A stretch of 64,000 nt of DNA, taken from an uncultured Saprospiraceae bacterium (GTDB taxonomy: Bacteria > Bacteroidota > Bacteroidia > Chitinophagales > Saprospiraceae). Numbering within the stretch: position 1 is the first letter of the stretch; each line of letters opens with the position of its first letter. The DNA is taken from positions 1-64,000 of the forward strand of contig CALJOK010000045.1 of the NCBI GenBank assembly GCA_937981555.1, given 5' to 3'. Under the pieces are notes generated by a model. It saw only the letters and a program-made list of their open reading frames with translations, made no database searches and had not been told where the DNA came from. Made by a program: the position numbers and the translations under genes. Positions 1 through 8,419 of this stretch are shown here, one piece after another.

Positions 1-2514
1 TGGGTACCAGACGTAGCACATGCATGTCCTAATATTTCACCTTTATTGTCAGCAGATGATATTGCACAAGCATTGTTCGATAACTGTTTTGATATTACAG
101 ATGGACCAGATGCACCAGACGTAGATTTCGTAGAATTGGATGAAGAGATTGTTATGATCTTGACTAATGGCGATGAATTATCTTCCAATAATTCTGGAGA
201 AGGTTATATTGAAATTGATTTACAAGCCCCTGTTGATTTGGTAGATGAGGTTAGATCTTATAAATTTGAAGGGTATAGAATATACCAATTAATAGAACCA
301 AATGTGAGTCCTTCAGAATTCAATTCAAATGCTGATAAAGCAAGACTAGTTACTTCTGTTGATATTAAAAATGGAATTTCTAAAATTTATAATTGGACGT
401 CAGAATTTAATCCAAGTGATCCAACAGATCCAATTTGGATTCCATCACTAGAGAATGAAGGTGTTTTGGAAAATGGAATTTCTCATACATTTAGTTTAAA
501 GACAGATCAATTTGCTGATGGAAATAATTCTTTAATTAATCATAAGAAATACTACTTTTCAGTAGTAGCATATGCTTATAATAATTATGAGCAATTTCAT
601 CCTATCGATGTAACTGGACAGAGAAAACCATACCTAGAAGGACGTAGAAATATTGGAGATGGAGACGCAACTTCATATACGGTTATTCCTCGACCAATAG
701 TTTATAGTAACTTGAATTCTGGCTATGGCGATGGACCAATCGTTACTAGAATTGACGGAGTTGGGGTTGGAGAAAATAATGTAGCTCTTTCAGAGGAAAC
801 AGAAACAGCAATTCTTAATGGTTCTTCTACTGGTGAACTTACATACGCAGCAGGAAGATCTCCAATCAATGTTAAAGTAATTAATCCACTAGAAGTAGTA
901 GACGGTGAATTCCAATTGACCTTTACTGACCTTAATGGTAATAATGATGGTAATGGTAATTTGGATACTGAGATGTATTGGCAATTGACTAACCTTACCG
1001 ATCCTTCTGCTCCAATTTATTCTGAGAGAACTATCGAAAGATTAAATGAGCAGATTTTGAGAGAGTATGGAATTTCTATCAAAGTAGGTCAAACTGATGA
1101 TGCAGGAGATAATGCTGATGTGTCAAATGGTGCAATTGGATATGAAGAAATTTATGCTGAGAATGATAACTGGTTTTCTAATATTCCTGATGGACCATTC
1201 CCTTTTAACTTTATACAGACAGAACCAGATAATACTATTGATTTGGTGGCTATTGGTATGGACCCAGAACAAACTTATAGTTCATTTGGAGCATTTACGC
1301 CTTATACATTAAGTGTATTTGAAGATCCAAATCTTGCTACTGGTGAATATTGGTTTACTCCAGCATTAAGAGTGAAGGCTGTTTCTGGAGTTGCTCGAGG
1401 ACAAAATGGACTGGATCAATTAAACAATGTAGATATTGTTTTTACTAGCAATAAAGATCTTTGGAGTAGATGTGTTGTTGTCGAAACAGCACTACCAGAA
1501 TATTATATACCACAAACAGGTGGTGGACTTGAACTAGAGACAGAAGGTGGAGCTCAAAATATTCGATTGAGAGAAGGTCAATCAGTAGGAAAAGATGGAC
1601 AAATTGACAATACAGGAACTGGAATGGGATACTTCCCTGGATATGCAATAGATCAAGAAACTGGTGAACGGATGAATATTTTCTTTGGAGAAAATTCAAC
1701 TTACCATCCAGAAGGATTTGCTGCTGAAAATTATCAAGCTAATGGGCGAGATATGATTTGGAATCCTACAAGTGAGGTAGCATTCAATGGGGCACCATTC
1801 CCATATAATTTCATCATGGGAGGTCAACATTATATTTATGTAACTAAACAGAAGTATGATGAATGTGCTGAAATCAAGGAAAATTTTGAAAGTAGTCTTA
1901 CTAATAGCCGTAAAGCATTAAGAGAAGTTACTTGGACATCAATGCCAGTACTTAATGAAGGCTCAAGTTTAACATCTATTGACGAAGGATTAATTCCTAC
2001 TGATTTAAGAATTCAGTTGAGAGTAGATAATCCTTATCAAGTAGAAGCAGGAACTAATCAATTCCAAGGTTATCCTACTTACCGCTTCAAATTGGACGGT
2101 TTGGGTGCTGAAGATGTTGTATCTGGACCTACAGCTGAGACAGCTTTAGATAATATCAATGTAGTACCTAACCCGTACTATGGATATTCTGCTTATGAGA
2201 TTTCTCAATTCTCAAATACAGTAAAAATAACTAACCTTCCTGCGAAGAGTACAGTTACGATTTACTCTTTGGATGGGAAGTTCATCAGACAATATAAGCG
2301 AGATGAAGTAGGAACCTATATTCCTCCAAGTAGACCAAGTTCAGGAATCAATACCACTCAAGTGTCTCCGGCATTAGAATGGGATTTGAAAAATAACAAA
2401 GGAATACCTGTAGCAAGTGGAGTTTACCTCATACACGTAGATGCAGAAGGATTGGGCGAACGAGTGATCAAATGGTTTGGTGTAGCGAGAAAATTCGATC
2501 CATCAGGATTATAA
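1..2514 (+). CDS. C-terminal part of a large secreted protein with FlgD/T9SS-like tail (5' partial)
   Basis: The reading frame is open from base 1 of the window, so the TTG at 46 proposed by the ORF track is internal and the gene begins upstream. At least 837 residues are visible, rich in Asn, Asp, Gly and Thr, as in exported Bacteroidota proteins. The last ~110 residues contain 'NVVPNPYYGYSAYE', then a beta-rich segment with 'VTIYSLDGKFIRQY' and 'GIPVASGVYLIHV'. This is the FlgD-like Ig fold seen in T9SS type-A-like C-terminal tails. The tail is followed by 'WFGVARKFDPSGL', so it is not a textbook sorting tail. The next gene encodes a PorV/PorQ-family barrel, and such pairs of a giant exoprotein with a PorV-like protein are common in this phylum. 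The exact function is unknown; export by T9SS is an inference. Confidence 0.75.
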   Translation, partial: WVPDVAHACPNISPLLSADDIAQALFDNCFDITDGPDAPDVDFVELDEEIVMILTNGDELSSNNSGEGYIEIDLQAPVDLVDEVRSYKFEGYRIYQLIEPNVSPSEFNSNADKARLVTSVDIKNGISKIYNWTSEFNPSDPTDPIWIPSLENEGVLENGISHTFSLKTDQFADGNNSLINHKKYYFSVVAYAYNNYEQFHPIDVTGQRKPYLEGRRNIGDGDATSYTVIPRPIVYSNLNSGYGDGPIVTRIDGVGVGENNVALSEETETAILNGSSTGELTYAAGRSPINVKVINPLEVVDGEFQLTFTDLNGNNDGNGNLDTEMYWQLTNLTDPSAPIYSERTIERLNEQILREYGISIKVGQTDDAGDNADVSNGAIGYEEIYAENDNWFSNIPDGPFPFNFIQTEPDNTIDLVAIGMDPEQTYSSFGAFTPYTLSVFEDPNLATGEYWFTPALRVKAVSGVARGQNGLDQLNNVDIVFTSNKDLWSRCVVVETALPEYYIPQTGGGLELETEGGAQNIRLREGQSVGKDGQIDNTGTGMGYFPGYAIDQETGERMNIFFGENSTYHPEGFAAENYQANGRDMIWNPTSEVAFNGAPFPYNFIMGGQHYIYVTKQKYDECAEIKENFESSLTNSRKALREVTWTSMPVLNEGSSLTSIDEGLIPTDLRIQLRVDNPYQVEAGTNQFQGYPTYRFKLDGLGAEDVVSGPTAETALDNINVVPNPYYGYSAYEISQFSNTVKITNLPAKSTVTIYSLDGKFIRQYKRDEVGTYIPPSRPSSGINTTQVSPALEWDLKNNKGIPVASGVYLIHVDAEGLGERVIKWFGVARKFDPSGL

Positions 2515-2524
2515 AATTAAATTA

Positions 2525-2568
2525 CAAGGAAGGTTGGTTTTTAAAAGAACCAATTTTCCTTGTTTTTA
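2525..2568 (+). terminator. intrinsic terminator after the large secreted protein
   Basis: The arms CAAGGAA and TTCCTTG enclose an inner TTGGTT/AACCAA pairing and are followed by a T-rich run. It lies 11 nt after the stop codon. Confidence 0.6.
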
Positions 2569-2596
2569 TTTCAAAAAAAAATTACGTTCATATATG

Positions 2597-2680
2597 AAAT
2601 CTACGGTCAATCTAAAATTGAAATTACAAACGACCAACGGAAGTGTTAATTTTAATTAAAACGTAGAATTTATCTAAGAA
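2597..2680 (+). repeat. dispersed palindromic repeat, copy A
   Basis: This copy shares GGTCAA, CTAAAA, ACGACCAACgGAAGTGTT and GTAGAATTTaTCTAAgAAT with the complete copy at 44147-44250. Its arms are degenerate and the TTGACTT block is missing. It sits just upstream of the PorV/PorQ-family gene. Confidence 0.6.
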
Positions 2681-2703
2681 TTCAAACTAGACATAATTTA
2701 ATT

Positions 2704-3753
2704 ATGAATAAATTTATTTACATCCTATTTACAGTTGTCTTGTCACTTACAATGTGCCATTCAGCTTTTGCAGGAAATCCTGATCGACAGGGAGAAGCAG
2801 GTGCTTACGAATTATTAATGAACCCATGGGCACGTTCTGCTGGACTTCATTCTATGGGAACTTCATTTGTTAGTGGTGTAGAAGCAATGCGATTAAATGT
2901 TGCAGGACTTTCTAGAGTAAAAGGAACAGAAGTGATTGTGAGTCATGCTAGATATTTAGAAGGTACTGATATCAAAATGAATGCATTTGGACTTGCTCAA
3001 AAAGTGGGAAAAAATGGAACATTTGGATTAAGCCTTATGGCAATGGATTTTGGCGATATTCCAGTAACAACTGAAAATTCACCAGAAGGAACAGGTGGTA
3101 CTTTTTCCCCTAACTTCTTCAATTTAGGACTTGGTTACGGACATATTTTTGAAAATAAGATTTCTGTTGGGATTTTGTTCCGAGCAATTTCTGAAAGTAC
3201 TGCTGACTTGAAAGCATTTGGTTTTGCACTTGATGCAGGTGTTCAATATGTTTCTGGACCACAAGACAATTTCAAATTAGGATTGTCTTTGAGAAATGTA
3301 GGATCTCCAATGAGTTTTGGGGGACAAGGTTTATCTCAACAATTGAGTGTACCTAATTCTACTTACCAGTTATCTTATGAACAAAGACCAGCAGCATTTG
3401 AATTACCTTCTGTATTGAATATTGGTGTATCCTATGATTTTATTTTAGGAGATAAAAATAGATTAACTGCGGTTTCTAACTTTACTTCTAATTCATTTTC
3501 AAGAGATCAACTTGGAGCAGGTATTGAATATGCATTCAATGAAAAATTCATGTTGAGAGGTGGTTACAAATATGACCTCGGTCAAGCAGCTGCTCCTGAT
3601 GAGAAAAATGTTTATACAGGCATTTCTGGAGGACTATCAATTCAAGTACCAGTTAGCAAAAAATCAACTACTACTTTTGGTATTGATTATGCATTCCGAA
3701 CTTCTAACCCTTGGGGGGGAACGCACAACCTTGCAGTTAGATTAGGATTCTAG
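2704..3753 (+). CDS. PorV/PorQ family outer-membrane protein
   Basis: The protein has 349 residues with a signal peptide ('LTMCHSAFAG'), then a mature part starting with the family-typical 'GAYELLMNPWARSAGLHSMG' and 'GVEAMRLNVAGLSRVKGTEV'. This matches the PorV/PorQ (UPF0164-like) barrels of Bacteroidota. The rest is alternating aromatic and glycine-rich beta-strands, ending in 'NLAVRLGF', a C-terminal aromatic typical of outer-membrane barrels. PorV itself shuttles T9SS cargo to the attachment complex. This shorter paralogue, next to a large exoprotein, may serve that partner; the partner role is inferred from position only. The ATG at 2704 gives a proper signal peptide. A strong hairpin follows the gene. 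Confidence 0.8.
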   Translation: MNKFIYILFTVVLSLTMCHSAFAGNPDRQGEAGAYELLMNPWARSAGLHSMGTSFVSGVEAMRLNVAGLSRVKGTEVIVSHARYLEGTDIKMNAFGLAQKVGKNGTFGLSLMAMDFGDIPVTTENSPEGTGGTFSPNFFNLGLGYGHIFENKISVGILFRAISESTADLKAFGFALDAGVQYVSGPQDNFKLGLSLRNVGSPMSFGGQGLSQQLSVPNSTYQLSYEQRPAAFELPSVLNIGVSYDFILGDKNRLTAVSNFTSNSFSRDQLGAGIEYAFNEKFMLRGGYKYDLGQAAAPDEKNVYTGISGGLSIQVPVSKKSTTTFGIDYAFRTSNPWGGTHNLAVRLGF

Positions 3754-3821
3754 AAAACAAGGATCCTTCAAATATTTTTTTTATTTGCTTGATTTTTACT
3801 ATATTTAAGCAATGTTCATAT

Positions 3822-3870
3822 CAAGAACGTTTCTATCTATCAGATAGAAACGTTCTTGTTATTTATTTAT
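3822..3870 (+). terminator. strong intrinsic terminator
   Basis: A perfect 17-bp stem (CAAGAACGTTTCTATCT with its complement) has a 3-nt loop and is followed by TTATTTATTTATT. It ends the PorV/PorQ-family transcript. Confidence 0.8.
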
Positions 3871-3874
3871 TAAG

Positions 3875-3946
3875 CGCGGGAAGGAACTCATTTTAAAAAA
3901 TGTGTGTTGTTCTTTTCTCACCTAAATCCCGCGAAGCGTTTTTTTA
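3875..3946 (+). other. structured leader or small RNA candidate upstream of greA
   Basis: CGCGGGA at 3875 pairs with TCCCGCG at 3927. Inside are GGAAC/GTTC and CATTTT/AAAATG pairings, and a run of seven T follows at 3939-3945, 17 nt before the greA start. GC-rich arms are unusual in this AT-rich DNA. It could be an attenuator in the greA leader, a short sRNA ending at the T-run, or a second terminator. No known RNA family is recognised. Confidence 0.4.
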
Positions 3947-3961
3947 ATTTAAAAATTTATT

Positions 3962-4432
3962 ATGAAATATAATTATCTGACACAAGAAGGATACGATAGA
4001 GTACAAGGAGAATTGGAGGAGTTAAAAACAACTGAAAGACAAAAAGCTTCGGCTGCAATTGCAGAAGCAAGAGAGAAAGGAGATCTTTCAGAGAATGCAG
4101 AATATCATGCAGCGAAGCATGCGCAAGGTCTTCTTGAGATGAAGATAAATAATCTAGAAAAAGAGATGGCTAATGCTCGGGTAATAGATCCGAGTCAATT
4201 AGATAATTCAAATGTGGTAGTGCTTTCTAAAGTGAGAATGAAGAACCTGAGAGTTAATAAAGAAATTACTTATCAGTTAGTTTCTCAGTCTGAAGCAGAT
4301 CTGAGTCTCAAAAAGATTTCAGTTAGTTCCCCAATTGGACTTGGACTTTTAGGAAAAGCAGTTGGTGATGTAGCAGAAATTCAAACTCCAGGAGGAGTCA
4401 TTAAATTTGAAATTTTAGAAATCTTTTTTTAG
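3962..4432 (+). CDS. greA: transcription elongation factor GreA
   Basis: The protein has 156 residues, the normal length for GreA. The N-terminal coiled coil contains 'REKGDLSENAEYHAAK', the signature loop whose acidic residues enter the RNA polymerase secondary channel and stimulate cleavage of backtracked RNA. The C-terminal FKBP-like domain includes 'SSPIGLGLLGKAVGDVAEIQTPGG', which matches the family. The stop lies 3 nt before the next start, so greA and the HIT-family gene are probably cotranscribed. A structured leader lies directly upstream. The assignment is firm. Confidence 0.97.
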   Translation: MKYNYLTQEGYDRVQGELEELKTTERQKASAAIAEAREKGDLSENAEYHAAKHAQGLLEMKINNLEKEMANARVIDPSQLDNSNVVVLSKVRMKNLRVNKEITYQLVSQSEADLSLKKISVSSPIGLGLLGKAVGDVAEIQTPGGVIKFEILEIFF

Positions 4433-4435
4433 ATC

Positions 4436-4822
4436 ATGGCAAGTATTTTTACTAAAATAATTAACGGAGATATCCCTTGTCATAAAATAGCAGAGTCAGA
4501 AAATTACTTTGCTTTCTTAGATATTAATCCATGGGAAGAAGGACACACTTTAGTCATCCCCAAAATAGAAGTGGATTATATTTTTGATTTGGATAATGAA
4601 ACCTACGAAGGCTTAATGGCTTTTTCGAAAAAGGTAGCGCATGCAGTTGAAAAAGCAATTTCATGTAAACGAGTTGGAATACTTGTCGAAGGATTGGAAG
4701 TACCACATGCTCATGTTCATTTAATACCGATTGTTAAACGTTTTATTCCAAAACAAAAGCCAAAATACTCACAGGAAGAATTGGCTGAAATTGCAGAAAA
4801 GATTAGAGCAAATTTTGAATAA
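4436..4822 (+). CDS. HIT family protein (Hint-like nucleotide hydrolase)
   Basis: The protein has 128 residues. It shows the N-terminal 'IFTKIINGDIPCHKIAE' and the histidine triad HAHVHL at residues 91-96, with the central His as nucleophile. These enzymes hydrolyse nucleoside phosphoramidates or dinucleoside polyphosphates in the cytoplasm. The length and the N-terminal signature fit the Hint branch. The start is 3 nt after the greA stop, which implies a two-gene operon ending at the shared hairpin downstream. The physiological substrate cannot be read from sequence. Confidence 0.93.
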   Translation: MASIFTKIINGDIPCHKIAESENYFAFLDINPWEEGHTLVIPKIEVDYIFDLDNETYEGLMAFSKKVAHAVEKAISCKRVGILVEGLEVPHAHVHLIPIVKRFIPKQKPKYSQEELAEIAEKIRANFE

Positions 4823-4824
4823 AT

Positions 4825-4858
4825 AAAAAAAGCAGAACTGTTGAGTTCTGCTTTTTTT
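4825..4858. terminator. bidirectional terminator between the HIT gene and ruvC
   Basis: A perfect 15-bp stem (AAAAAAAGCAGAACT with its complement) has a 4-nt loop. A-tract and T-tract flank it, so it can end both converging transcripts. Confidence 0.85.
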
Positions 4859-4876
4859 ATTTTAGTAAGGCTTAAA

Positions 4877-5434
4877 TTATTTTATTCGACCAGGATTATC
4901 CTTGATAAAACTTGCCCATCCACTATGTTTCTTTCCACCCCCTAAAACACTACTAGATTGATAATGATGACAAATAGCCGCCGCCAATGCATCAGTTGAA
5001 TCCAAAGATGTCGTATCTAATTTTTGATCCAAAATATTGACTAGCATTGCTGCAACTTGTTCTTTAGAGGCATTTCCATTTCCTGTAACGGATTGTTTGA
5101 TTTTTTTTGGAGCATACTCAGTCATTTCGACATCCATCGTAATTGCCGCAGCAATTGCAACTCCTTGAGCTCTTCCCAATTTCAACATGGACTGTACATT
5201 TTTTCCATAAAAAGGAGCTTCCACAGCCATATGGTCAGGGCTATATGCCTTAATAATTTCTTGTAGCCGCTCAAATATTTTTTTCAATTTTAACTGGTGT
5301 GAACCAAGATGCTTCATAGAGACCACTCCAATTGTCAACAAACTAATCTTATTCTTCTTTGTCTCAATAACTGCATATCCTAAAAAATTAGTTCCTGGAT
5401 CTACTCCCAAAATTCGCTTGACTTGATTCTTCAA
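4877..5434 (-). CDS. ruvC: crossover junction endodeoxyribonuclease RuvC
   Basis: The protein has 185 residues with an RNase H-like fold. The catalytic acids are all visible: D12 in 'ILGVDPGT', E72 in 'MAVEAPF', and D145 and D148 in 'DSTDALAAAICH'. They correspond to the four acids of E. coli RuvC. The 'GKNVQSMLKLGRAQG' segment is also characteristic. The enzyme resolves Holliday junctions together with RuvAB, which is not encoded in this window. It converges on greA and the HIT gene across a shared terminator. Confidence 0.96.
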   Translation of the reverse strand: MKNQVKRILGVDPGTNFLGYAVIETKKNKISLLTIGVVSMKHLGSHQLKLKKIFERLQEIIKAYSPDHMAVEAPFYGKNVQSMLKLGRAQGVAIAAAITMDVEMTEYAPKKIKQSVTGNGNASKEQVAAMLVNILDQKLDTTSLDSTDALAAAICHHYQSSSVLGGGKKHSGWASFIKDNPGRIK

Positions 5435-5496
5435 ATTAAAATGTAATTAGTTTGTTATAAAATCTTTCTAGGTAAAATTACTATATTTTTAAAAAA

Positions 5497-5535
5497 CAAA
5501 AGGACAAAAATCAAATTCAGATTTTTGTCCTCTCG
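5497..5535 (-). terminator. terminator of the two-component operon
   Basis: A 12-bp stem (AGGACAAAAATC with its complement at 5520-5531) is followed on the minus strand by a T-rich run. It lies after the response regulator gene. Confidence 0.75.
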
Positions 5536-5566
5536 AAAGAATTATATATTCTTATTTATTTTTTCA

Positions 5567-6298
5567 TTAGGAAGCTTCCTCACTATTTCTAATGAGTAGT
5601 TGGAATCCATTTCCATGAATATTGACAATTTCGATATTAGGATCAGGTGCTAAATATTTTCTCAACTTAGTCACAAATACATCCATACTTCGAGCAGTAA
5701 AATAATTATCCTCTGACCAAATCTTAGTCAATGCTTCCGATCGAGGTAAGATATCATTTTTGTACATGCAAAACATTCGAAGTAATTGTGCTTCTTTAGG
5801 CGACAATTTATTTTTACTATCCTCACCTGCACCATTACTAAATGTCAAAATTCTTAAAGGAAAGTTGAAGTGGAAATTTCCAATTTCAAATTCTTTAATT
5901 TCTTCTCTAGGATCATCTTTCGCCTGACTTCTTTTTAGAATTGCTTGAATTCGGTATAACAATTCTTCCGAGTTGAATGGTTTAGTGATGTAATCATCTG
6001 CCCCAATTTTGAAACCTTGAAGTACATCATCTTTCATTGTCTTTGCAGTCAAAAAGATGATAGGCATCTCAGTATCTTTTTCTCTAATTTCTTTTGCTAA
6101 AGTAAAACCATCTTTTTTAGGCATCATCACATCAAAAATACAAAGGTCATATTCACCTTTATTATAACTTTCTAAACCCGCTTCTCCATCAGTTGCCAAA
6201 GTCACATCATAATCATGCATCTCTAAATAAGAACGCAATACATCTCCAAAATTCCGATCGTCTTCAACTAGTAATATTCGATTGTTTGCTGCAGTCAT
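5567..6298 (-). CDS. OmpR-family response regulator
   Basis: The protein has 243 residues. The receiver domain (about 1-125) has the acidic pocket 'LLVEDDRNFG', phospho-acceptor D56 in 'CIFDVMMPKKDG', the conserved Thr in 'IIFLTAK' and Lys in 'ITKPFN'. A winged-helix Trans_reg_C domain follows (about 140-238), with 'LSPKEAQLLRMF' and 'RSMDVFVTKLRKYL'. It binds DNA when phosphorylated. It is transcribed 152 nt after the kinase gene on the same strand, so that kinase is its likely partner. Targets are unknown; the divergent PDZ gene is a candidate. Confidence 0.93.
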   Translation of the reverse strand: MTAANNRILLVEDDRNFGDVLRSYLEMHDYDVTLATDGEAGLESYNKGEYDLCIFDVMMPKKDGFTLAKEIREKDTEMPIIFLTAKTMKDDVLQGFKIGADDYITKPFNSEELLYRIQAILKRSQAKDDPREEIKEFEIGNFHFNFPLRILTFSNGAGEDSKNKLSPKEAQLLRMFCMYKNDILPRSEALTKIWSEDNYFTARSMDVFVTKLRKYLAPDPNIEIVNIHGNGFQLLIRNSEEAS

Positions 6299-6450
6299 TT
6301 GTTATTTTTTAATTCCAAAAATAGGATGTTTTAGTTATTGCCGATAAAAATCAGCGTTTCATTTTGTTTAAATAATTATCTTAACATATGTTAAAGTTAA
6401 GGATAAATCAGTTGGTGTTCAATAGTCTGTACGAAAATGTTGAAAAGTAT

Positions 6451-7989
6451 TTAACCATCCATTTCGACAGTTTGTAACTCACTATTGTAAGGAAATGTAA
6501 GAATAAAAGTACTTCCTTTCCCTAATTCACTTTTCACATCTATTTGTCCTCGGTGGGCATCCATTAATGCTTTTACATAACTCAATCCCAAACCAAACCC
6601 TTTTACATCATGTCGATTCCCCGTGTGGACTCGATAAAACTTATCAAAAATATGCTTTAATGCTTCTCGACTCATTCCAATTCCTTTGTCCTCTATAATA
6701 ACTTCAACTCCTTGTGCTACATTGCGTGTACTTACAGTTATTTCAGGTTTTTCAGGCGAATATTTATTGGCGTTATCCAATAAGTTATTGATAATATTTG
6801 AAACGTGAGTCAAATCCCCATAAACATATGGATTCGTCGCTTCTTTCTGAGCCGACACTTTTCCATCTTTTTTCTCTACTTGCAAGTTGGAATTTTGTAC
6901 TGCTTGATTAATTATATCATGTAAATTTATTTGCAGCATATTGAGTTTATATTCTCGCTTATCAATCAATGCCATTTGCAAAACTTTTTCTACTTGATTA
7001 TTCATTCGCTTGTTTTCTTGGCGAATGATGTCTGCAAATCTTTTTACTTTATCAGCATTTCCAGAAATCATTGGACTCGTAATCGAATCAGCAGCCAATG
7101 AAATTGTCGCAATTGGAGTTTTAAATTCATGCGTCATATTATTGATGAAATCCGTTTTCATTTCTGAAACTTTCTTCTGTTCAAAGATGACTAGAATGGT
7201 ATAGGAAAAACAAAACAAAATCAATCCAGTAAAAATAATCGAAGCCAAAAGTGTTTTCCAAGAAGAACTCCAAATCACACTTGTTCGATTTGGAAAATGA
7301 ACCATCAACAAACCTGGCGATTCCAAGGCATAAGAATTAGAAAATAATTCTGTTTGATAACTTGAATGGTATAAATCATTATCTACATTTTCTATCGAAG
7401 AAGAACTTTCATTAATTACGGCATAAGATCCATTATTAATGACGAATGAACCTTTCTGATGAGAAAAAACACCGTATTGAAAATTTGCCTCAATCCCTCT
7501 TTTCTTTTTTAATTCTTGTTCCAATAATCCATGTAAAACTTCTAAATTAATTCGTTCTTCCAAAGGATGCAGATTAAGCATCTTTTGCACTTTTTGATAT
7601 TCCATTTTATCTTGGAATTGCGAAAAGCCAGAATCATTATTAATAGAAAGTGGACTAACTGAAGCAGGAGTCAATTGCACATTTCGATAAGTTTGCGTCA
7701 TTGAAATGTCTCCCAACACTTCGCCTGATTTAAATGATTTCCGAATACTTGCAGAAGAGTAAGAAGCAGGAGTATTAGCTCGTAAGTTTAAAGCATTATC
7801 ATAAGTAGCATTGTCTTCCCAAACTTCTAGTCGTTCCGCAACTTGTGTGATCGCTTCTTTTACATCTCTATCGAATCGCTGTTCATTGAGTTTGATATTG
7901 AAATTGATCCAATACAATTGCAATAATATAATTCCAATCATAGCTGCGCTCATAAGACCAATAATCGCCCAAATCGCTTTTTTATTCAT
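6451..7989 (-). CDS. membrane sensor histidine kinase
   Basis: The protein has 512 residues. Membrane segments lie at about 5-27 and 245-268 and bracket a periplasmic sensor domain of ~215 residues with no recognised fold. The transmitter follows: the HisKA H-box 'NNMTHEFKTPIA' with H287, the N-box 'NNLLDNANKYS', the G1 box 'IEDKGIGM', the F-box 'FDKFYR' and the G2 box 'GFGLGLSYV'. All catalytic boxes are intact. It is the first gene of a kinase-regulator operon. The stimulus is unknown. Confidence 0.93.
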   Translation of the reverse strand: MNKKAIWAIIGLMSAAMIGIILLQLYWINFNIKLNEQRFDRDVKEAITQVAERLEVWEDNATYDNALNLRANTPASYSSASIRKSFKSGEVLGDISMTQTYRNVQLTPASVSPLSINNDSGFSQFQDKMEYQKVQKMLNLHPLEERINLEVLHGLLEQELKKKRGIEANFQYGVFSHQKGSFVINNGSYAVINESSSSIENVDNDLYHSSYQTELFSNSYALESPGLLMVHFPNRTSVIWSSSWKTLLASIIFTGLILFCFSYTILVIFEQKKVSEMKTDFINNMTHEFKTPIATISLAADSITSPMISGNADKVKRFADIIRQENKRMNNQVEKVLQMALIDKREYKLNMLQINLHDIINQAVQNSNLQVEKKDGKVSAQKEATNPYVYGDLTHVSNIINNLLDNANKYSPEKPEITVSTRNVAQGVEVIIEDKGIGMSREALKHIFDKFYRVHTGNRHDVKGFGLGLSYVKALMDAHRGQIDVKSELGKGSTFILTFPYNSELQTVEMDG

Positions 7990-8419
7990 TGATATGTAGT
8001 GTTGGAAAATTAAAAAAAAATTGTTCCTGATAAATTCATTGTCAAATCAATATGTATTTTTTTGACTGAAAAAAGGATTTGTCTTAGGAACAAAAAAAAT
8101 CAATAGTAATCCGTAAATTTACCTAAAGAATTGGTGAAATATAAGCACAAATTTCTATCCGATTCTTACAAATTTAAATAATCAAAAGATGCTTTGGGAA
8201 TGTTTAACTAACCTTTAACGATTTTGGAAAAAAACGGAAAGTATTGCTACGAAAAAGAATACGTTCTGCTAATGAAACGTTAAAGTTCAGTTGTAAGTAT
8301 TCCAAAAGGATGGAAGATTTATAATTAATGATGATAAAGTATTCTCCATTCTAAGGAAATCTATAACCATTAATTTTTAATCTATAATCAAAATTAATTT
8401 TTAATAAAATCAAATAAAT
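7990..8419. promoter_or_regulatory. divergent intergenic region between kinase and PDZ gene
   Basis: This 430-bp non-coding stretch must hold the promoters of the leftward kinase operon and the rightward PDZ gene. A TAAATTTG match to the Bacteroidota -7 box (TAnnTTTG) is on the minus strand at 8169-8176, but no convincing -33 TTTG partner was found. It is AT-rich, and no ORF, tRNA or strong hairpin was seen. Confidence 0.4.
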
